22,454 nt of DNA, taken from a virus. The stretch lies in IMG/VR virus record IMGVR_UViG_3300027849_000065, positions 1 to 22,454 of that record. The stretch is one strand, 5' to 3'. Position numbers and translations under genes: made by a program. Positions 1-8,517 of this stretch are shown here, in pieces; the first letter of the stretch is position 1, and every line of letters begins with the position of its first letter. The notes under the pieces are model-generated. The model saw only the letters and a program-made list of their open reading frames with translations. It was not told where the DNA came from and searched no databases.

Positions 1-565
1 TACCATATAAAGAAGATGGTACTGCATCAGCAACCTTTCCTAATTCAGCAATAACGTTTGTAGCATTAACACCCCCAGCAACTTTAGTAATGTCTTGTCC
101 AGCTGGTAAAGTAGCAGCAGTTAACAAAGTAGCAAAACCATCAAATGTTCCAGCACCAGCAGTTCCACTCCAGATGTCTTGCTCTGTTTGTGCAGAAATT
201 TCAGAAGCCATTAAACCAATAAAGTAATCAGCAAAAGATTTAGGCATCACATCGTGTGCAGAATATCCCATCTCAATTGCAGACCAGTCCGATTCAAATG
301 GGGTCTTACACAATTCCAAATTTATTTGTAAACTTTTTGGCTCAATTATTCTTTCAGTTAAGACAACTGCTCCAGCATCTGTAAAATCGCAACTTGCGTT
401 TGCAATAGCACCAGATAAACTAACTCTTTTTAAAACTTCTTTAAATTTTACATTTGGCTTAACCTCAATTAATCCATTTGCAATTGTGTTTCCAGATAAA
501 AGTGCAGCGGAAATATATTTTCCAGCAAATTCTCCAGCGTAAGTACTTGTAATTGATAAACTCAT
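1..565 (-). CDS. Major capsid protein, N-terminal 188 residues (runs off left edge)
   Basis: The frame starts at an ATG at 565 and stays open to the window edge, so only the N-terminal 188 residues are visible. It would form the icosahedral shell. The visible part has a Cys-Lys-x-Pro-Phe...Asp-Trp segment around residues 75-90, then a Pro-Lys-Ser-Phe-Ala-Asp-Tyr-Phe stretch and a Gln-Asp-Ile-Trp-Ser-Gly motif. I recognise this pattern from capsid proteins of flavobacterial phages. The position supports it: it follows an XkdF-type protease and a scaffold-like gene, and starts 4 bases after the latter's stop codon. HK97-type fold is inferred from family and context, not shown. A second head protein is the main alternative. 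Confidence 0.75.
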   Translation of the reverse strand, partial: MSLSITSTYAGEFAGKYISAALLSGNTIANGLIEVKPNVKFKEVLKRVSLSGAIANASCDFTDAGAVVLTERIIEPKSLQINLELCKTPFESDWSAIEMGYSAHDVMPKSFADYFIGLMASEISAQTEQDIWSGTAGAGTFDGFATLLTAATLPAGQDITKVAGGVNATNVIAELGKVADAVPSSLYG

Positions 566-569
566 TTTA

Positions 570-1154
570 TTAGTTATTTAATTTGTTAAAAATTCTATTG
601 ATTGTATTATTTTTACCTTTTTGAGAGTATAGGTGTAACTCTTTTTTACTTGTTTCGTTTTCTGGATTGTGAGATATTCCCTCTACTTCGTCAACAGATA
701 ATTCAACTTTTTCAGTAGATAATTCAACTTCTACTTTAGATAGTTTTAATTCGTTGATTTCATTTCTTAACTTTTCAATTTCAGAAAAGAAAGTTTCTTT
801 ACTTATAGACTCAACAACTTTTTTAGGTGTTGCAGTTTCAGTAGATAAATCTTCTTCAACAACTTCATCTTCAACTGGTGCTTCATCTTCTGCTGGTGCT
901 TCTTCTTCTGCTCCAGCTTCTTTGATTTCTCCAATTACTCCTTCTTCTAAAACTACGATAGTAGAACCATCTTCAGAAATATATTCTCCGATTGGTAAGG
1001 CAACTAATTCTGTGTCTGCAACGACAAAGATTTCTGCACCAACTTCAAATACTTCTGCTTCTAAAATAGCACCATTATCAAGTTTCATTTGCTCTAATTT
1101 CACTTCGATACCGAGCAAGGTTCTAACTTTGTTTAACGTTTCTTTTGTATTCAT
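570..1154 (-). CDS. Capsid-assembly / scaffold-like protein, 194 aa
   Basis: A compact N-terminal part (about residues 1-78) with a Gly-Glu-Tyr...Glu-Asp-Gly turn is followed by a very acidic Ala/Glu/Asp/Pro-rich linker (80-105). A helical, charged segment (about 115-157) is probably coiled coil, and the C-terminus is basic. An acidic linker plus coiled coil directly before a capsid gene suits a scaffold or capsid-assembly cofactor, but no catalytic motif is visible. Residues 143-155 closely resemble residues 17-29 of the next protein upstream in the operon. The ATG at 1154 is preceded by TATATAA two bases away. The role is inferred from position and composition. Confidence 0.6.
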   Translation of the reverse strand: MNTKETLNKVRTLLGIEVKLEQMKLDNGAILEAEVFEVGAEIFVVADTELVALPIGEYISEDGSTIVVLEEGVIGEIKEAGAEEEAPAEDEAPVEDEVVEEDLSTETATPKKVVESISKETFFSEIEKLRNEINELKLSKVEVELSTEKVELSVDEVEGISHNPENETSKKELHLYSQKGKNNTINRIFNKLNN

Positions 1155-1196
1155 ATTTATATAATAGATATTAAGATTGATTTTGTGTTTTGGTTT

Positions 1197-1580
1197 TTAA
1201 TTAACAGATTTTTTAATAGTTTTTACCTTGTCAACATTTCCATTTATTTGAGAGATTAAGTCTAAAGCACTTAAATACTCTTTGTAAAACATTGTTTTCT
1301 TTACATCAATGCCTAAATCATTAGCTTTTTTTGAGTAATCTTTATAAAAAGCACTTACTTTATTACTTGAACCTACTCCTTTTCTTTCTGGATTTTTAGC
1401 TTGTATGTATGCTTTTGCGTGTTTACTTATTTGAGCAATTTGTTTATCAGATTCTTGTAAACTTTTTTCCAAACCTTTTAAAATAGTTTTAAAGTCCATT
1501 GCCAACTCAATTTTCTGCGTTGCCAATTCAGTTTTTTCTTCCTTAAATAATTTGTTAAATACTTCTCTTTGTGTGTTCAT
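1197..1580 (-). CDS. Small helical head-assembly-region protein, 127 aa
   Basis: The protein is mostly charged and helical, with a likely coiled coil over about residues 10-60, and is lysine-rich. No enzymatic motif is visible. Residues 17-29 (Thr-Glu-Leu-Ala-Thr-Gln-Lys-Ile-Glu-Leu-Ala-Met-Asp) have a near copy in the C-terminal half of the neighbouring scaffold-like protein, suggesting a shared binding or processing motif. It lies between the protease block and the scaffold-like gene. The ATG at 1580 follows TATATAA with two bases between. I do not recognise a family; an assembly or minor head role is inference. Confidence 0.55.
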   Translation of the reverse strand: MNTQREVFNKLFKEEKTELATQKIELAMDFKTILKGLEKSLQESDKQIAQISKHAKAYIQAKNPERKGVGSSNKVSAFYKDYSKKANDLGIDVKKTMFYKEYLSALDLISQINGNVDKVKTIKKSVN

Positions 1581-1594
1581 AGTTATATATTAAT

Positions 1595-1726
1595 TTATTG
1601 TTCGTCTGTGTTGCTAATGTTTCCAATTCCTTGCTTCCAATACTCTGGAGTTTCGCATCCTTTTACTGGATTTGTTTTACACTCTATTGAGTAAGTGTTT
1701 AAGCATTTACAATAAACCGCTCTCAT
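1595..1726 (-). CDS. Cysteine-rich small protein, 43 aa
   Basis: The start codon overlaps the stop of the protease gene as ATGA, implying translational coupling. The 43 residues contain four cysteines (6, 8, 16 and 24) spaced C-x-C-x7-C-x7-C, which could hold one metal ion. The C-terminus is polar. The gene fills the space between protease and 127-aa genes, leaving 14 bases before the next start. Function is unknown. Confidence 0.5.
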   Translation of the reverse strand: MRAVYCKCLNTYSIECKTNPVKGCETPEYWKQGIGNISNTDEQ

Positions 1727-2313
1727 TCTGACAATGCTTTTTTAAGTTCGTTTATTAGTTTATCTTCTGCTGATAGATTTTCTTCTATTTCTTCTTTTGG
1801 TCTTTCTAATTTATCTGCGAAATAACCCTCAATACTGAAACCCTTGCATTTTTTAGTCAAAATATATTCGTTCCAAACTTCGTCATTGTCAACTTTAACA
1901 GAACCCATCCAAGTACCTACTGGTACATCTAAACCATACAATGCAGTCTTGTCTTTTTCTTTATCTTCTACAATCCAACTCTCAACTAATGTTAATCCGC
2001 TTAAAACTTCATCATGTTCTAATGTTGATTGTGATTGATTGCCATTTTGCAGATACATTTGTGATGCTCTTGCAATAGTATCTTTACTAAAAAAAATGTA
2101 GTATTCTTCTTTACCATTTTTTCTGTAAATAGGTTTATTTGGTATTAATAAAGCACCCATTAATAAACGTTTCTCTTTGTTTATTTCTGCAAGTTTAATT
2201 TCTTGGTTATTAAGTGCTATAAAATCAGATTCAATTGCTGGATTTTCAACGACTGAAATTGCTTCTACTCCGATTGCTTCATCTTCATCTAAAATAAGTT
2301 CTATAATTCTCAT
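1723..2313 (-). CDS. XkdF-like putative prohead serine protease, 196 aa
   Basis: The sequence matches the layout I know for the phage XkdF-like putative protease family: an N-terminal Glu/Asp-rich part with Val-Val-Glu-Asn-Pro-Ala, then Leu-Glu-His-Asp (His100), Glu111-Ser-Trp-Ile-Val, Gly-Thr-Trp-Met, a Lys-Val-Asp...Trp segment, and Gly-Phe-Ser-Ile-Glu-Gly (Ser160). His100 and Ser160 are plausible catalytic residues. Such enzymes process scaffold and capsid during prohead maturation, and the downstream scaffold-like and capsid genes fit that. The ATG at 2313 is preceded by TATATAA three bases away. Family assignment is fairly confident; catalytic activity is inferred. Confidence 0.75.
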   Translation of the reverse strand: MRIIELILDEDEAIGVEAISVVENPAIESDFIALNNQEIKLAEINKEKRLLMGALLIPNKPIYRKNGKEEYYIFFSKDTIARASQMYLQNGNQSQSTLEHDEVLSGLTLVESWIVEDKEKDKTALYGLDVPVGTWMGSVKVDNDEVWNEYILTKKCKGFSIEGYFADKLERPKEEIEENLSAEDKLINELKKALSE

Positions 2314-2350
2314 ATCTTATATAATGTATTTTTTAAATTATTTTGTATTT

Positions 2351-4255
2351 TTAAATTGAAGCACCATCAATTATATTTCTATCCATTGATTGCGCAGAAG
2401 TTACATCCCCAGAAACAACATACGCTCTTGTAGGTTCTTGTGATTGTCCACCTATTGCATCCGCTAATTGATTTGTTCCACTTGCTCCAACTACGTTAAA
2501 TGCTGGAGGTTGTGATGGCATTGATGGGGTTGGTATATTTGGAACGGATGCACCAGCCGAACCAGCACTTGCTTTTGTTTTTGATACTGCACTTTTTACA
2601 GATTTAACAATCCCTACACCTTGTGCAATAGCACTAGCGATAGTAATAATGTTTTGAGGAAATCCAATTTTAGAACTTTCTGCAACGTTTTGCCCAGTAG
2701 CAACACCAGCTGCACCAATTGCTTCTGCACCTTTAAATGTAATTCGTTTTAAATCCATTAAAGTTTCTTGTAATGCTAAACCTTGCTTTACAATTAATAA
2801 TGCTTTACCTATTCCAGATTCAGCATTAGCAAACTGTGAAAGAGCATCAACAACCGATGCTTTATCTTTTATTTTTTGCCTATCTAATTCACTTTCTTTT
2901 TTTGCTAACTCTGCTTTAAGTGTAAAATTTTCTTCGTTGTTCGTATTTGTAAATTCATCCAAAGCAATTTGAGCATCTATCTTTGCTTGTGTACCTCCAT
3001 TTGCTAAATCTATTATAGCTTGTAACCTTTCTTCTTCTATTATTTTTTCAGCCTCGTTTATTTCAATAAGTTTCTCTAATCTTAATTGCTCATTTAAAAT
3101 TTGTTCTGCTGCAAACTTTTCTTTCTGTGTGTTTAAATTAGATTCGCTTTCTGTTTTTGAGTTTGTTAATTCTATTGCTTCTTTATCTAAAGCATTTGCA
3201 TTTGACATTTGCTCTGAACGAATACCCTCTATCTGCGCTCTAACTCCAGCCAATTCTTTTTCAGCTTCTATTTGTGCAACTTTAAATTCTACATTATTTT
3301 TATCTTTTTTTAGATTAGCATTTGCTAAAGCTAGTTGTAATTTAGCTTGTGATAGCATTCCTTTTTCAGCTTTAGAAATCTTTACAAGTAATTCATCATT
3401 TGCTTTTTTACGTTCAGTTATAGATTTTGTTTCGTCATCTCTTATTTGTCTTAACTTTTCTGCTTGTCTATCAAATTTTTCAAATATTAATCCTTGTCTT
3501 GCAGCTCCTAATTCAGCAGACTTCTGTAATTCAACATTTGCTTTTGCAGCTTTAACCGCAGCAGATACACTAACCTCACTTAATTCTTTTACTACTGTTT
3601 TTCCAGCGTTTCCAACTTCTGTTACTGCTTCACTAAAGTTATTATAAATATCAGAACCAGCTTTAATTGCTGCAACTCCAACTTCATAAATATTAGTCTT
3701 TGTTTCTGATATAGATTCTTTTAAAGACTTTATTGTTTCTGGGTCTTTATCTCCAAAGAAAGATTCCTCCCAAGCCAATTGTGCTGATTGTAAAGCTAAT
3801 TTAATTCCATAAAATGTATTTTTAAAAGGAGTTAATACAAGTGTTAATATGCCACCCATTACTTTTCCAAGTGCATCAAATTGTTCATTTGATTGTGTTA
3901 GTGCATCATAAATATCTGTGAAAGCATTTACAACTTGCCCAACTACATTTGCAGAAGTTTCAAAAACAACATTAAATAAATCAACTGCTTTTTGGTTCTG
4001 TTCAAATAAATCTTTTAAAGTAGAAAGTAATCCAATAATTAAACCAATACCAGCAGCCTTTAATGCAGTACCAATTCCCTTTACACCTTTTCCAACTAAA
4101 TTACTTGATTTTTCAACATCCTTTAAACCAGCAGCAGTATCTTTATTGCCTTTTGTAACTGTTTTATTTAAGTCCTCAACACTCTTTGCAACATTATCAA
4201 TCCCTTTTAGTGCTTTATCCGTTTTAGCTTCTAATTCAATAACTACTTTTTCCAT
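2351..4255 (-). CDS. Tail tape measure protein, 634 aa
   Basis: This is the longest structural tail protein here. It has a charged N-terminus, a hydrophobic Gly/Ile/Leu segment around residues 65-82 and another near 133-142, a long coiled-coil-rich centre (about 240-470) dominated by Glu, Lys, Ala and Gln, then an Ala/Gly/Ser/Pro-rich C-terminal tail. This architecture is typical of tape measure proteins, which set tail length and enter the cell on infection. At roughly 0.15 nm per residue it would imply a tail near 95 nm (inference). The ATG at 4255 lies inside the end of an overlapping 47-aa gene, so translation is probably coupled. Confidence 0.85.
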   Translation of the reverse strand: MEKVVIELEAKTDKALKGIDNVAKSVEDLNKTVTKGNKDTAAGLKDVEKSSNLVGKGVKGIGTALKAAGIGLIIGLLSTLKDLFEQNQKAVDLFNVVFETSANVVGQVVNAFTDIYDALTQSNEQFDALGKVMGGILTLVLTPFKNTFYGIKLALQSAQLAWEESFFGDKDPETIKSLKESISETKTNIYEVGVAAIKAGSDIYNNFSEAVTEVGNAGKTVVKELSEVSVSAAVKAAKANVELQKSAELGAARQGLIFEKFDRQAEKLRQIRDDETKSITERKKANDELLVKISKAEKGMLSQAKLQLALANANLKKDKNNVEFKVAQIEAEKELAGVRAQIEGIRSEQMSNANALDKEAIELTNSKTESESNLNTQKEKFAAEQILNEQLRLEKLIEINEAEKIIEEERLQAIIDLANGGTQAKIDAQIALDEFTNTNNEENFTLKAELAKKESELDRQKIKDKASVVDALSQFANAESGIGKALLIVKQGLALQETLMDLKRITFKGAEAIGAAGVATGQNVAESSKIGFPQNIITIASAIAQGVGIVKSVKSAVSKTKASAGSAGASVPNIPTPSMPSQPPAFNVVGASGTNQLADAIGGQSQEPTRAYVVSGDVTSAQSMDRNIIDGASI

Positions 4256-4386
4256 TGCATTTCTTGTTTTTGTCTTGTAAATACTTCTTTAAAACTATCT
4301 GGAAACTTATTCTTTCCTTTTGCTAACTGCACAATCTCCGCTTTGCAGTCTGTATCTTTTAATAAATCTAATATTTGTTTTATCAT
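4243..4386 (-). CDS. 47-aa protein overlapping the tape measure start
   Basis: The start overlaps the stop of the 676-aa gene as ATGA, and its own stop lies 13 bases inside the tape measure gene in another frame. The product is short and charged (Lys-Asp-Thr-Asp-Cys near residues 10-14, Lys/Gln-rich C-terminus), with no membrane segment. The double overlap is good evidence that it is translated. Its position directly before the tape measure is where tail-assembly chaperones usually sit, but it is too short for that family and the chaperone is encoded elsewhere in the window. Confidence 0.55.
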   Translation of the reverse strand: MIKQILDLLKDTDCKAEIVQLAKGKNKFPDSFKEVFTRQKQEMQWKK

Positions 4387-6413
4387 AAGTCATTTAGTAA
4401 TTCTATTTCTGATTTACCGCTATCAAAATTGGTTGTTATTGAATTTATTTTATAACTTTTTCCAGATACTATAAACCTATCTGCTAAAGTATAATTCAGT
4501 AAAATTCTTAATGGTAAATAAGCACTTACCTTTGATATTCTATTTGATGGATTGAAAACACTTGTTATATAATTGCTATAATATGCTTGAAATAATGTAT
4601 TTGTAAAAGTAGAATCTCCAGTATATTCATTCGATTCATTATAGAAATTCAAGTTGTAAGAACTCGTAGCAGATGCCAATGCAACACTATTTGATGGAAT
4701 GTTGTAAGTAACTATTTGACTTTGTGATGTAGCTGAATTTAAGAATGCAATTGGCGTTGTTAATGTTTGCCTTATAGGGTAAAATATTAAAGGTTTACCA
4801 ATGTAAGATTCTTGGTTATCGTCAACAAACCAACCAACTTGAATATCTGTATTTGAAGAAGTATTTTCATCAATTAACCTTTCATACTTCATTTGTGAAA
4901 AAGGTGTTTTAATAGTATAAATACTACCATCTAATTTTTCGCCATTTGTAAATTCTGATTTACCCCAAGTTTTTCCAAATCTTTGTTTGTGAAAAGCAGC
5001 TAAAAAAGTTTTAGTATCTTCGTGCTGAAAATTTATTTCTCTATATGGTAAAGCAACATTTACTTGGCTTTTACTAACATCTATATATTTACTTACATCA
5101 TAAGAAGAACCGCTATTATAAAAAGAGTCTAAAGTTTTTACAACAATTTTACTTGTAATTTTGTCAAAGTATGCGGTTAAATTAAATGTTTTAAATAGCC
5201 CACTTAAAAAGTCTATTGTTTTAATATCTGGTATTTGTTGCGTAATATCAAACGTGAAAACATTCACATAACTATAATTTAAAATTGTATAAAACTTGCT
5301 ATATAATTGAGATGCAGATGGTCTGTAATCTATTTGCCATTCTATTTTACTAAATGTTATAGATGCTGAACTTTCTATATAAACAACCGTTCCGCTTGTA
5401 CCTAAATTTACACCAGTTAAATCAATAGTAATGCCTCCAATATTATCTCCAGAATTGTAAACCTCAATACCGTTATTTTGAATAGATACTTTAAATGTTT
5501 GTCCGCTTAAAGTTTCCATTACCAACTGTTTTGAAAGGTATTTGCTTTCAACACCAGTCAAAGTTAAAGTTGTATTATTACTTATAGAAGACAATGTATT
5601 TGCATCAGAACCATTTGGAAAAGCATTTACAATTGCTTGATTAACTCCGCTTAAATTTTCTACTGCTCCCTTTTTTCTGTGCAACCACATAAATAAGTTG
5701 TAGTAAGATGCATTTGTATTTACAAAGAAATCATTACTAAAAATTAAATCTTGTGAATATCCATTAGCTATTGAGTATTTAGACTCTATTGCTTCAATTA
5801 TAGAATGTAAGCGAATAGCATATTTCAATTCTGTATATAAAACACCTTGTATGTGACCACTTTTATAATGTAAATTTCCAGCGGTTGTATCTGAACTACT
5901 GCTATTATAATGCAACCTTTGTGTGTGTGTAATTAAAGGTGCAATTATGTTGTTTGTGGCTGGGTCATCTTGTAAAGCATCCTTTACATTAGCAGCATCA
6001 TAGGTTTTATTTAAAGATGTTAAGCTATCTAAAGAAGACAAACTATCTTCGCCTAACAAGTCTTTTAAGATAACCGTATTACCAAAGAATGTAATCCTAT
6101 ATGTATGTGGTTTATTGTTCTTTAAATCAACTCCTTCTAACTTAATTAACCCATCTCTAAATGGTAGGTTATTCAATTCTATATTTGAACTCTTTTTTAT
6201 CCGTGCATCAAAACCATCAACAATATCAAAATTATAATAGTGTTTAAAAATCTTGTTATTTGTTTTAGAAGCTGGTAGGCTAAAGGTTCTGGAAAAATCA
6301 GTAAATATTTTACCAATGTCTTTAACGTTTTGAATTGATTGTGTTATGGTAACACTTTCATCTTTAAACATATCAACTCTTTGCCCTTCAATATATAGTT
6401 GTAATTTTTGCAT
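4383..6413 (-). CDS. Large tail/baseplate-associated structural protein, 676 aa
   Basis: The N-terminus contains a segment with Val-Lys-Asp-Ile-Gly-Lys-Ile-Phe-Thr-Asp-Phe-Ser, Pro-Ala-Ser-Lys-Thr-Asn-Asn-Lys-Ile-Phe and Ile-Thr-Phe-Phe-Gly-Asn. I recognise this from large virion proteins in many flavobacterial phages and prophages. The rest is beta-rich with many Ser, Thr, Asn and Tyr, and has no signal peptide or enzyme motif. It lies between the 374-aa protein and the tape measure gene, and its start directly abuts the previous stop. A tail-tip or baseplate role is likely from context, but no experimentally assigned function is known to me. Confidence 0.65.
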   Translation of the reverse strand: MQKLQLYIEGQRVDMFKDESVTITQSIQNVKDIGKIFTDFSRTFSLPASKTNNKIFKHYYNFDIVDGFDARIKKSSNIELNNLPFRDGLIKLEGVDLKNNKPHTYRITFFGNTVILKDLLGEDSLSSLDSLTSLNKTYDAANVKDALQDDPATNNIIAPLITHTQRLHYNSSSSDTTAGNLHYKSGHIQGVLYTELKYAIRLHSIIEAIESKYSIANGYSQDLIFSNDFFVNTNASYYNLFMWLHRKKGAVENLSGVNQAIVNAFPNGSDANTLSSISNNTTLTLTGVESKYLSKQLVMETLSGQTFKVSIQNNGIEVYNSGDNIGGITIDLTGVNLGTSGTVVYIESSASITFSKIEWQIDYRPSASQLYSKFYTILNYSYVNVFTFDITQQIPDIKTIDFLSGLFKTFNLTAYFDKITSKIVVKTLDSFYNSGSSYDVSKYIDVSKSQVNVALPYREINFQHEDTKTFLAAFHKQRFGKTWGKSEFTNGEKLDGSIYTIKTPFSQMKYERLIDENTSSNTDIQVGWFVDDNQESYIGKPLIFYPIRQTLTTPIAFLNSATSQSQIVTYNIPSNSVALASATSSYNLNFYNESNEYTGDSTFTNTLFQAYYSNYITSVFNPSNRISKVSAYLPLRILLNYTLADRFIVSGKSYKINSITTNFDSGKSEIELLNDL

Positions 6414-7538
6414 CTATCGAATATTGTTTATAGTATCAAATGATTTTTCAAACTCAATTGTGTAATCTACTAACTTATCATTAACCGATGTTTTATAAGC
6501 AATGCTACTTGTTTTAACATTGATAGGTAAAACTTGTTCGCCAGTTTCTAATATGTTTGTAACCCAAACCTTTTCACTTAATAACAATTGCTTAAACACT
6601 TCGTTATATTCTTCGCTTAAATAACCACTACTTAAAGAAATAGATTCATTTCCAATTACATTAAAATCTCTGTTAACGTGTGTAGTGCTATTGTAACCAC
6701 CATAATTAAGTGCTATATTAGACTTGTAAGATTCTTTTTTAATCGTTAAATTCTCTTTAGACTTTTTAAAGAAATACATATCTTGTAATGCTCCGAACTT
6801 ATTTATAAATGTTACTTTCTTTGGTTCGTATTTGCATTCTTCAATTACGTTTACTTTTATAGTTTGTATTCCGCTACTGTCTGAAACAGTTATTTTATCA
6901 ACTGCTCCAATAGAATAGTTATCAAAGAATGATTGCAAACAAGCGTTTGGTTCGTAATCTCCATTAGCATCTAAAACTCTTTCTTGAAACGTATCCCAAT
7001 TAACACTATCCCCATAAATAGAAACGTACTTTATTTGCCCAGAACTTAAAGTGCTTGAACCAATTGTTTCAGATGCAATTACTTCTCCATCTTTATAGAA
7101 AACAACAGTTGGATTTCCAAGTGTGTTGATAGGTATTCTAAAAGTATTATCTTCTAATACAAATAATTCTCTATTGCTAATTAGTAAAGATGGTGTAGCA
7201 GTTTGTGCTTCTTCAAAATAATAGTAACCATCAAATGCAACTTGTACACCAACACCAGAAAAAATTTCTACATTAGATGCATTAAAGGCTTTGTGAACAA
7301 ATTTTACCCAAACTGCTTGTCCATTATAATTACCATCAAATGAAATGTCTAAATAATCTCTAACCAACTCTGATATCTCAAAGTTTAAGTAAGCACCAGA
7401 AACATTTTTTCTTAAATTATATTGTGCAGTAACTGTTGCACTACCATCTCCATCCCATACAGATATGTCTAATGTTGCATAAGCAGTATTTGGTACTGCG
7501 GTGTTTAAAATTATTGGACTTCTTAAATTTAATGCCAT
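6414..7538 (-). CDS. Putative tail structural protein, 374 aa
   Basis: The protein is beta-rich. Its N-terminal third alternates short hydrophobic strands with Gly/Asp/Asn turns, and the C-terminal part includes a Lys-Phe-Gly-Ala-Leu-Gln-Asp-Met-Tyr-Phe-Phe-Lys motif and ends near a Glu-Phe-Glu-Lys-Ser-Phe segment. No catalytic motif is visible. It sits between the gp10-like gene and the 676-aa gene with almost no spacing on either side, so it belongs to the tail module. A distal-tail or baseplate component is a reasonable guess; a major tail protein is possible but the length is unusual for that. Confidence 0.6.
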   Translation of the reverse strand: MALNLRSPIILNTAVPNTAYATLDISVWDGDGSATVTAQYNLRKNVSGAYLNFEISELVRDYLDISFDGNYNGQAVWVKFVHKAFNASNVEIFSGVGVQVAFDGYYYFEEAQTATPSLLISNRELFVLEDNTFRIPINTLGNPTVVFYKDGEVIASETIGSSTLSSGQIKYVSIYGDSVNWDTFQERVLDANGDYEPNACLQSFFDNYSIGAVDKITVSDSSGIQTIKVNVIEECKYEPKKVTFINKFGALQDMYFFKKSKENLTIKKESYKSNIALNYGGYNSTTHVNRDFNVIGNESISLSSGYLSEEYNEVFKQLLLSEKVWVTNILETGEQVLPINVKTSSIAYKTSVNDKLVDYTIEFEKSFDTINNIR

Positions 7539-7540
7539 TG

Positions 7541-8068
7541 TTATTTATTGTTTATACTGTTTTTCATTAGTGCCTCAACATCTAATTTGTATGCTTCTAC
7601 TAATTCCTTATTCAATCCTTTAAATGCTTTCTCAAATGGTTTGGTAAAGAATAGACTTGGTGCAATTCCTTTCTGATAAATACTTCTACTAATTAAAAAA
7701 GCAGTACTATCATAACTTAAAAACCTTCCGCTTTTTTTATCTCTAAATTGAAACCTTTTTCTTTTTACCCATTTGTTAATACCCTCACTTAATCCACCTT
7801 TCCTGCCAGTACCAGATCCAAACTTAAAAGGACTGTTAGGTGCTTTTGCACTTGAACTTTTACCTCTTACACCTTTGTCTTGAAAGACTCCATAGTCCTC
7901 CATCATAAAAGCTAACTGAAAACTATTCTTAGAAACCTTTACATCAGAGTCTAAACTTTTAGCTAATTTCCCAGAACTGTTTTTATCAGAACCACGAAGA
8001 TTTACTCTTGCTTTTGTAACTACATACTTTGCGAAATTCTTTAATTCTTTTTCTACATTGCTTAACAT
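7541..8068 (-). CDS. HK97 gp10-like head-tail joining / tail completion protein, 175 aa
   Basis: A small basic protein with an N-terminal helix (Ala-Lys-Tyr-Val...Ala-Arg-Val-Asn-Leu), a Ser-Gly-Lys-Leu-Ala-Lys-Ser-Leu segment, and Met-Glu-Asp-Tyr-Gly-Val-Phe-Gln-Asp-Lys-Gly-Val followed by a basic Arg-Lys-Arg loop. This arrangement (helix, then x-Tyr-Gly-x-Phe/Val...Lys-Gly) is what I associate with HK97 gp10-type tail completion proteins. It overlaps the upstream tail-terminator-like gene by 7 bases, and such pairs are usually adjacent. The assignment is by motif resemblance and neighbourhood. Confidence 0.6.
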   Translation of the reverse strand: MLSNVEKELKNFAKYVVTKARVNLRGSDKNSSGKLAKSLDSDVKVSKNSFQLAFMMEDYGVFQDKGVRGKSSSAKAPNSPFKFGSGTGRKGGLSEGINKWVKRKRFQFRDKKSGRFLSYDSTAFLISRSIYQKGIAPSLFFTKPFEKAFKGLNKELVEAYKLDVEALMKNSINNK

Positions 8069-8517
8069 ATACTTATGTCATTTGGTATAATCACATCAAA
8101 GGTTAATGCCCATCCAGCAACTTCTGCCTCAAACCTATCATAGAAAGGTTCAAAACTTGGAGAACCATCTAACTGATATAAATCTTGGTGTAATGTGCCA
8201 CCTCTTAATACTTGCACTAACTTATTTAGTACTGCTAATTGTGTGTTCAATATATCTTGCTCGTTGTTATTCCCTATGAATATATCTACCACTTCTTCTT
8301 TTGAAATGTTTACTACATCCATAGCTAAAACAGATAAGCTAAAACGTAATATGTTATCCTCGTTTCCTACATTGTTAACTATAATATGTGATAAAGGAAA
8401 CATTGTCTGCTTCGATAAATCTATTCTTGTGATGTCTCCAGTTGTAACTGTGTTCACATTTACATCCGCTAACAGTTGGTCTTTTATTACTTGGGTAACT
8501 TGATAAAATCCTTTCAT
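8062..8517 (-). CDS. Tail terminator-like / tail completion protein, 151 aa
   Basis: The protein has an N-terminal helix, a mid-section with Phe-Pro-Leu-Ser-His-Ile-Ile-Val-Asn, and a C-terminal Phe-x-x-Arg-Phe-Glu-Ala-Glu-Val-Ala-Gly-Trp-Ala-x-Thr-Phe-x-Val strand pair. Size, fold pattern and position next to a gp10-like gene suit the proteins that cap the tail tube at the head-proximal end. The ATG at 8517 follows directly on the stop of the -1 frame of the chaperone gene (TAAATG). That arrangement supports translation of the shifted frame. Function is inferred. Confidence 0.55.
   Translation of the reverse strand: MKGFYQVTQVIKDQLLADVNVNTVTTGDITRIDLSKQTMFPLSHIIVNNVGNEDNILRFSLSVLAMDVVNISKEEVVDIFIGNNNEQDILNTQLAVLNKLVQVLRGGTLHQDLYQLDGSPSFEPFYDRFEAEVAGWALTFDVIIPNDISIC

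Noticed and set aside
754-1164. Plus-strand open frame of 136 codons opposite the scaffold-like gene
   Set aside because: Ser/Thr-rich translation arises from reading the acidic minus-strand gene backwards; no coupling or start context.
3129-3647. Plus-strand open frame of 172 codons inside the tape measure gene
   Set aside because: Antisense of a coiled-coil region with low-complexity composition; the minus frame is clearly coding.
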